A DNA stretch of 30,959 bases from positions 1 to 30,959 of the forward strand of contig JAYYJN010000302.1 of assembly GCA_036146215.1 (NCBI GenBank), written 5' to 3'. Of the stretch, positions 25,675 through 30,959 are shown one piece after another (positions within the stretch are counted from its first letter, which is position 1; each line of letters starts with the position of its first letter). The notes under the pieces are model-generated. The model was not told the origin of the DNA. It searched no databases and worked only from the letters and a program-made list of their open reading frames with translations. The position numbers and the translations under genes are program-made. The DNA is from UBA7805 sp036146215. Its GTDB lineage: Bacteria > Planctomycetota > Planctomycetia > Pirellulales > UBA7805.

Positions 25675-28600
25675 ATGTATTTGCGTCGTGGTGGAAATCG
25701 GACCAGTCGGAGGCAACCGTCTATCGCTGCGCGCCGCTTGGACCGCACGTCTTTGTTGCTTGAGCCGCTTGAGCCGCGGCGACTTCTTACGACCAATGAT
25801 TTGGGCGATGTGGCAGCTCTCGATATTCACGACCCACAGTTCGTGGTAGCTCAGGGTGAAATGACCGCTCCGGTTGCACCCGTTATCAGTGGCACTGACC
25901 TGCTCACCTTTTATGATTACAACACCCAAAACAGCGCAGCGTCAAACACGGGTTATGAAGCATCAAACCGGGTGACTTTCTTATTTCACGAGGATCCGGA
26001 TCAAGCACTTGGTTTCGTTGTCTTAGTTGATGCACCACAAGATGATGATGGTGGTACAATCTCTCTCGATATCAGTGGCCTTGATGCCGCAACCATTGTG
26101 GTGGCTGATGAGCCGCTCGAGCAAACCTCGTCGTCTGATTCAACGCTGTTTGCCAGGTCATGGAATGCACAGGCCAGTGATGGCGCAGCGTTTAGTAATC
26201 TAGGCGACAATTTTTCATTTGTCGTAGAAACCAATTATCTTTTTGGAATTGACGGCTTTGATGTGATTAATGGAACCGATGGTTCCCGTATTAGCATTCC
26301 TCTCACGGATCAACCTTGGGAAATTTACGAAGAGTATGGCCTTGAAATTTCCGCAGTGCCCAACGTAATCGCAGAAAATTCAGCCAGCCTAGCTGCGACC
26401 ATCACCCGAGGTGGCGCCGTAACTGAGGACTTGCTGGTGCAGTTGCAATGCAGCGCGGATTCCCGTGTTCAAGTGCCCCAATCGGTACTCATTCCAGCAG
26501 GCTCGCAATCGGCTGAATTCACGGTTGATCTCATTGATAACACCTTGCCTTACGACGCGGAATCAATCGTTTTAACCGCCTCGGCTGATCATTATCGTAG
26601 TGCCGAGTCATCCTTTGACTTGATCGACGATGACTTGCCGCTGCTCGACGTGGGCATTGACGCTGTCTTGTACGATTTCAGCGGAATGGAATCTTCTTCG
26701 GGTTATCTTCTTTCTGGCACAACCGCAACACACGTAGTACACATCACCAATACACAAAATGTGGTGTTCAGTCATCCAACGGTATTTGGTGATAACCAGA
26801 CACCGGATGATTCGAGAGACGATTTCATGTATACACCGCATCGTACTGCTCAAGATACGAATGTAGGTGATTTGAACAATAATTATTTGTTCGATCCGGG
26901 AGAGGTATGGAAGTTCAGCACTGCTGTATCGGTGGAACTCGGGCAGAATATTTCGCAGGTCTATTGCGGGGCGATTGATCCAATTTTTGATGTTGTACTG
27001 AGCCCGGGAGTTTCGGCGGGATATTTTGGAGTTTTGCCCTCTCTGGCAATGGCAATCGATAGTGCAATCTCCGGTGAGGGTGGAGAGCAGAACGGTGAAA
27101 TCCATGCCGTTGCCGGTAACGAACTTACGGTCCATTATCAGCTACACAATACCGGTAACACGGGTCTTGGCGATGTGGAGGTTGGTGGTGCGACCTATAT
27201 CGGTGGCGACATCAACGATGATGGCGTCTTGGATGTGAATGAGACGTGGACCTTCAGCGATACGGCAGAGGCACTGGCCGGATCGCAGACACTCTCCGCA
27301 GCGGTCACGGCGCGTGATGCGTTGACCGGCACCGAGGTGAGCGGCACCGCAAGTGGCAGTTACTTCGGTGCGGTGGTCGACTGGATAGCCACATCCGCGT
27401 GGGACACGGAAATCGATACTCGTGTTCCGGAGTTGATTGTTGGTGAATCGTTCCGCATCTCCTACTATCTTCAAAATTTAGGAGATGTTGAGCTGACTGA
27501 CGTGACGGTCGCTAATGCAAATCCGGTATTTTCGGGCCAATTCATTGAAGGCGACCTCGACGAAGATGGTCGGATCGATCCGCAGGAAATCTGGAAATTT
27601 GAACACACCGGTACTGTTGCCTTGGGCGATCAGACCCAACAAGTCACTGTTGCGGCCACAACCACCGATTTTGATGTTTCCCTGTCGACAAATCTTCAGG
27701 ATGCCTATCAGGGATATTACCGATCGCTGGCGGTAACCCATACCGGGGATTCGGGCATCGGCTCGCTCCGTTATGTGTTGCAGGATGTGGCGTCACGACC
27801 GGAGGGCGGTGTGATTTATTTTGACCTCTCCGAGGAAGATCCCGGCTTTGTCGATATCGATTCCGATTTGCCGGGCGGTGATGCTGCTGCAGACATTTTT
27901 CTGATCCAGCCCCAATCTGCCCTCCCAGCACTTCAGGGCATCGGCCCGATTGAGTTGATTGGCGGGGTAAATGGAATTCCTGTGGTGATCGATGGATCGT
28001 TTGCCGGCAACAGTCACGGTTTGGAAATTCTCTCGGACGGAAATCAAGTCAAGGGTTTGACGATACAGAATTTCGCTCTTTCCGGTATCCGAGTGCTGGG
28101 CACCGGTAACATTATCTCGGGCAACAAAATCGGAATTGATTCGGCAGGCCAACAAGCCGGTAATGGGGGCGATGGCATTTGGGTGGACGGCGGTAGCCAG
28201 AATCTCATCGGTGGGCAGGACGAAGAGGGTGCTGATCAGAACATCATCGCTTACAACGGTGGGAACGGAATCTCTGTAGAGAACGGAACGATCAATCAGA
28301 TCAACACGAACGCCTTTTATGAGAATGCAGGGATGGGCATCGACTTAGGGCGAAACGGATTTACACCCAACGACGTCGAAGACGGTTCTGTTGACGATGA
28401 CTCGGGTGCGAATGAGCTTATCAACACTCCGGTGATTACTCGAATTGAATTGGTCAACGGCGTGGTTGAAGTCGATTACTATGTGCCGACGAATGCAGAT
28501 GCAATTGAAGATTCACTTCGCATCGAGTTTTATCGGGCAGACGCAAGCCGACGTGAAGGTGGCGAATTTTTAGGCACAGACATTTACACTTCTGAAGATT

Positions 28601-30159
28601 TTCAGCGAGGCGGAAAAACCCTCACCGTCGATGTCGATGAGTATCCTGATCTGGATTCCCGGATTGTTGCAACTGCGACATCAAGTCGCGCGGGGACTTC
28701 AGAATTTTCTGCACCGCGCGGAATACGCTTTGAAGGTCGTGCTGTGGAGGAGGAGCAACAAGACCTGGCTGATGATGTAGCGAACGGAATTTTAGCCCAA
28801 CTCGAGGCCTATTTGTCCGGTCAGGCGCCAACTCCGTTGCCAATTCCGACCCCTGGTCAACCTGTGGTTGCGCCGGACTTACCGGTGCACGACGTGGTCG
28901 TCGCGGATTCAGGCATTGACGAAATTTTGATCGGTCGCAATGTCGTTGCACGGGACGCTTCGGACTGCGCACTGAATGTGGGATCCGGAGACGATCCATT
29001 AGTCGCAATCGGTTTTGGTGAAGAGGTAGACGACGTCACCATGGCGGTAAATGACTATTGTGTCGAGCAGGTCTATGATTTGGCCGATAGTCTTTCTCTG
29101 ACCCCGGGGCAAATGGTGGCCGTGATCTGGTTCGATCCGATCAACTTTACCGTGACTATCGGCGACAATCAGGTAAGCTACGACTACGATAATAACCCGA
29201 CGGAACTTGCCGGAAGCATTCCGGGCGCCTCACTGGTGGTTACCTCAGCCAGTTCCACAACTCCCGGAGGCGTTCAGGGCATCATGTTTGCAGGGGACGC
29301 AAGCACGATCAACGTGCAGATGAGTACGACCAGCAGCGGGGAGTTGATGCGGGGCGGTGTCAATATTTATACGGTAGGCACCGGTGCCGGTGGCACAACA
29401 ATTCAGCCGTCGATTCGCACGGTGTTCCAAGGCCATCTTCCGGGAGAATCGGTGATGATGGCATTCGATCCGTCGGCTGCGCCGCAGATGCTGGTTCGTG
29501 GAGGGAACGCAGTTTCGCAATCGGTTGCTGGCATTTCCGATGCGGGTTCTCCTGGCGGCGGTGGTGGTGGCGGAGGCATCCCGGGATCGGTGCAGGGGAT
29601 TTTCGGCGGTGTTGATGGTTTCCAGCTTGCCTTTCTAGATCCGGCCTCCATGGCAAACGCTGCACTCGATATTGCAGGATCGACTGTCGATGCCGGAGAG
29701 GAAGGCAGTGATGCTGAAGATCTTGAAAACCAAGTCCAAGAAGAATTCGGCACCGAAGCCAGTGATGAAATGGAGGAAGAGGAAGGTGATTTGGAAGATC
29801 GCGAAGACTCAGATCAGCCGTCTGATGAATTTGATGAGATCGACGAATCATCTCCCGGTGACGACGAGGAAGAAATTGAGGAATCGATATCTGGAATCTT
29901 TAACATCCTTGGAAATGCCTTGGCTTCTAAGTCAGGTCGGGTCGATGTAATGGATATTCTCACTCATGGATCGTCGACTGAGAGTCATTCCCAGAAGTCG
30001 CGTCAAGATACGAGGTCCTCAATTCACCGTTGGATGCATGATACAAATGCATATGAGCAAACAGTATCTGACCGCTGGGCCAACGCGTTTGATGTCCAAG
30101 AGAGTGAACAGGCCTGGATAGAAGCGGTCCAAGCCACCCGCGTACGAAAAGAGGGGTAA
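25675..30159 (+). CDS. Giant secreted surface protein with Calx-beta-like, EF-hand-loop, beta-helix and acidic regions
   Basis: The protein has 1494 residues. The N-terminus has RRLDRTSLLLEPLEPRRLLT, the planctomycete extracellular motif (Pfam Planc_extracel), with basic residues but no standard hydrophobic signal peptide. A Calx-beta-like domain is at about 225-320 (PNVIAENSASLAATITRGG). Three similar domains (about 325-684) follow, each with a calcium-loop pattern (see the repeat entry). About 685-915 is a right-handed beta-helix part beginning THTGDSGIGSLRYVL, with GNIISGNKIGI and NIIAYNGGNGISV. After a further beta-rich piece (to about 1020) comes an unrecognised stretch (about 1060-1290), then eight glycines (1294-1301) and an acidic tail (about 1340-1401, EGSDAEDLENQVQEE and DEMEEEEGDLEDRED). 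The last 90 residues are basic/polar (GSSTESHSQKSRQ). The likely place is the cell surface or outside. It is preceded by the kinase and followed by an FGE-like gene. Confidence 0.9.
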   Translation: MYLRRGGNRTSRRQPSIAARRLDRTSLLLEPLEPRRLLTTNDLGDVAALDIHDPQFVVAQGEMTAPVAPVISGTDLLTFYDYNTQNSAASNTGYEASNRVTFLFHEDPDQALGFVVLVDAPQDDDGGTISLDISGLDAATIVVADEPLEQTSSSDSTLFARSWNAQASDGAAFSNLGDNFSFVVETNYLFGIDGFDVINGTDGSRISIPLTDQPWEIYEEYGLEISAVPNVIAENSASLAATITRGGAVTEDLLVQLQCSADSRVQVPQSVLIPAGSQSAEFTVDLIDNTLPYDAESIVLTASADHYRSAESSFDLIDDDLPLLDVGIDAVLYDFSGMESSSGYLLSGTTATHVVHITNTQNVVFSHPTVFGDNQTPDDSRDDFMYTPHRTAQDTNVGDLNNNYLFDPGEVWKFSTAVSVELGQNISQVYCGAIDPIFDVVLSPGVSAGYFGVLPSLAMAIDSAISGEGGEQNGEIHAVAGNELTVHYQLHNTGNTGLGDVEVGGATYIGGDINDDGVLDVNETWTFSDTAEALAGSQTLSAAVTARDALTGTEVSGTASGSYFGAVVDWIATSAWDTEIDTRVPELIVGESFRISYYLQNLGDVELTDVTVANANPVFSGQFIEGDLDEDGRIDPQEIWKFEHTGTVALGDQTQQVTVAATTTDFDVSLSTNLQDAYQGYYRSLAVTHTGDSGIGSLRYVLQDVASRPEGGVIYFDLSEEDPGFVDIDSDLPGGDAAADIFLIQPQSALPALQGIGPIELIGGVNGIPVVIDGSFAGNSHGLEILSDGNQVKGLTIQNFALSGIRVLGTGNIISGNKIGIDSAGQQAGNGGDGIWVDGGSQNLIGGQDEEGADQNIIAYNGGNGISVENGTINQINTNAFYENAGMGIDLGRNGFTPNDVEDGSVDDDSGANELINTPVITRIELVNGVVEVDYYVPTNADAIEDSLRIEFYRADASRREGGEFLGTDIYTSEDFQRGGKTLTVDVDEYPDLDSRIVATATSSRAGTSEFSAPRGIRFEGRAVEEEQQDLADDVANGILAQLEAYLSGQAPTPLPIPTPGQPVVAPDLPVHDVVVADSGIDEILIGRNVVARDASDCALNVGSGDDPLVAIGFGEEVDDVTMAVNDYCVEQVYDLADSLSLTPGQMVAVIWFDPINFTVTIGDNQVSYDYDNNPTELAGSIPGASLVVTSASSTTPGGVQGIMFAGDASTINVQMSTTSSGELMRGGVNIYTVGTGAGGTTIQPSIRTVFQGHLPGESVMMAFDPSAAPQMLVRGGNAVSQSVAGISDAGSPGGGGGGGGIPGSVQGIFGGVDGFQLAFLDPASMANAALDIAGSTVDAGEEGSDAEDLENQVQEEFGTEASDEMEEEEGDLEDREDSDQPSDEFDEIDESSPGDDEEEIEESISGIFNILGNALASKSGRVDVMDILTHGSSTESHSQKSRQDTRSSIHRWMHDTNAYEQTVSDRWANAFDVQESEQAWIEAVQATRVRKEG
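26648..27726 (+). repeat. Three tandem domains with EF-hand-like loops inside the surface protein
   Basis: The domains begin near 26648, 27035 and 27376. Each has a beta-sandwich-like pattern and an acidic loop followed by ExWxF: GDLNNNYLFDPGEVWKF (from 26866), GDINDDGVLDVNETWTF (from 27205) and GDLDEDGRIDPQEIWKF (from 27550). The loops fit D-x-[DN]-x-[DN]-x-x-[ILF]-D-x-x-E, as in EF-hand or dockerin calcium sites. The first copy has Y in place of the loop glycine and may bind less well. The repeats are protein-level; their DNA has diverged. Confidence 0.7.
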
Positions 30160-30171
30160 GACCCCCTTTTT
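30147..30171 (+). terminator. Intrinsic terminator overlapping the stop of the surface-protein gene
   Basis: AAAAGAGGGG (30147-30156), loop TAAGA and CCCCCTTTTT (30162-30171) form a stem ending in a T run. The stop codon TAA lies in the loop. The GGGG/CCCC core is exact; outward of it there is one A-C mismatch and one G-T pair before four A-T pairs. Confidence 0.6.
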
Positions 30172-30252
30172 CTCAAACTCCAGGACATTTGCTAGCGTCA
30201 TTTCAGCAGTTGCCTCGGGTTGAGCGGACTCTCACGTCGGTTTCAGATCGCA

Positions 30253-30258
30253 TATAAT
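30253..30258 (+). promoter_or_regulatory. Possible -10 box (TATAAT) of the FGE-like gene
   Basis: A perfect TATAAT lies 40 bases before the ATG at 30299 and after the terminator. No good -35 is found at 16-18 bases upstream; TTGAGC at 30220 is too far (27 bases). Confidence 0.3.
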
Positions 30259-30298
30259 GATGTTTTAATTACCCGTCCGCTAATGATCCTACGCTATT

Positions 30299-30959
30299 AT
30301 GTTTCGATCCTGCTTTCACCGATGGATATCTGCCGTCGGGACAAGCCTCTCGGTTTGTTCGCTTCTCGGTACGGTTCTCTTTTGTCAGGTTGTTGCAGAG
30401 AGTGCCGAACCTGGGTTGGTGGAAGAAAAACCTGCAGAGGGCCGATTCGTCAAAACGGCCCACGGCTATATGGTCCCATATCGGCAACAGATACCGGGCA
30501 CAGAACAGAGCTTTCAAATGGTGCCGATTCCCGGAGGCAGCTTTCTGCTCGGCAGTCCTGCGAATGAAGCGGATCGAGAGCCGGACGAAGGTCCACAGGT
30601 CGAAGTCACCATTGCTCCCTTCTGGATGAGCCAGTATGAGGTTACCTGGGGGGAGTATCAGGCATTCATGGCACTCTATGCGCAGCTCAAGCAAATTCAA
30701 GGGTTGCGCTATAGTCTTAGCGATCCGGCGGAAGCAACAAAGATTCAAAAGCAGCTTCAGGATTTGGGAGCGAATGATTTACTGAAGCATCTACAGAGAA
30801 TGCCTGAGGATGTGGATGCGATCACCGCGCCCACCGAATTATACGAGCCCGATATCACCTATGAGTATGGCAGCGATGCAAAGCAACCGGCAGTTACCAT
30901 GACTCAATACGCGGCCAAACAGTATTCCAAATGGATCAGCAAATTAACCGGGATGTTTT
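30299..30959 (+). CDS. Exported formylglycine-generating-enzyme-like (SUMF1/FGE-sulfatase domain) protein, partial
   Basis: An open frame runs from ATG 30299 to the right edge without a stop (220 codons, 3' end missing). Residues 1-36 form a signal peptide (MFRSCFHRWISAVGTSLSVC then SLLGTVLFCQVVAESA). From about residue 73 the protein shows FQMVPIPGGSFLLGSP, ADREPDEGPQVEVTIAPFWM and SQYEVTWGEYQAF. This is the start of the FGE-sulfatase fold, and PAVTMTQYAAKQYSKWISKL follows near the end. The catalytic cysteines of true FGE lie in the missing C-terminal part, so enzyme activity (Cys to formylglycine in sulfatases) cannot be judged; many planctomycete members may have other roles. Between the two blocks a helical insert of about 60 residues replaces the usual short loop. 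No Shine-Dalgarno sequence is seen. Confidence 0.85.
   Translation, partial: MFRSCFHRWISAVGTSLSVCSLLGTVLFCQVVAESAEPGLVEEKPAEGRFVKTAHGYMVPYRQQIPGTEQSFQMVPIPGGSFLLGSPANEADREPDEGPQVEVTIAPFWMSQYEVTWGEYQAFMALYAQLKQIQGLRYSLSDPAEATKIQKQLQDLGANDLLKHLQRMPEDVDAITAPTELYEPDITYEYGSDAKQPAVTMTQYAAKQYSKWISKLTGMF

Noticed and set aside
29554..29577. GGC/GGT run that could be taken for a DNA microsatellite
   Set aside because: It encodes eight glycines in frame and varies in the third base, so it is a protein linker and not a simple DNA repeat.
30220..30567. Plus-strand frame of 115 residues before the FGE-like protein
   Set aside because: It is out of frame with the FGE-sulfatase motifs, which belong to the frame starting at 30299 with a signal peptide.

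Overview
The window looks like chromosomal DNA from a planctomycete, probably Pirellulales-like. The main evidence is a 1494-residue exported protein with the planctomycete extracellular N-terminal motif (LEPLEPRRLL), a Ser/Thr kinase fused to a long TPR region, a sulfatase-modifying-factor-type exported protein, several TTG/GTG starts and weak Shine-Dalgarno sequences. I see no CRISPR array, rRNA, tRNA, insertion sequence or phage gene.

Left part (1-7651): a SpoU/TrmH-type RNA methyltransferase gene cut by the left edge, an ArsR-type regulator, an oppA-oppB-oppC peptide importer operon with no ATPase genes beside it, and a minus-strand group purM, STAS-domain protein, small membrane protein. 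Middle (7890-19853): hemL and trpE (convergent), mcsA-mcsB (protein arginine phosphorylation), rpsT, a TPR protein, a fused cobA-hemD gene with an in-frame stop codon, two small membrane-associated hypothetical proteins, then coaD and an NhaC-type antiporter. hemL and cobA-hemD both serve tetrapyrrole synthesis but are not in one operon.

Right part (20131-30959): four consecutive plus-strand genes concerned with the cell envelope. They are a CpaC/RcpA-like secretin, a membrane Ser/Thr kinase with a long TPR tail, the giant surface protein (Calx-beta-like domain, three similar domains each carrying an EF-hand-like calcium loop, a beta-helix, an unrecognised C-terminal part and an acidic tail), and the start of an exported formylglycine-generating-enzyme-like protein. 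This block is the least ordinary part of the window. Whether the four genes form a functional unit is inference from adjacency only.

Two genes run off the window ends and were read directly from the sequence: the methyltransferase (minus strand, 300 down to 1) and the FGE-like gene (30299 onward). The clearest anomaly is the TAA at 15136-15138, which splits an otherwise well-preserved methyltransferase/synthase fusion.
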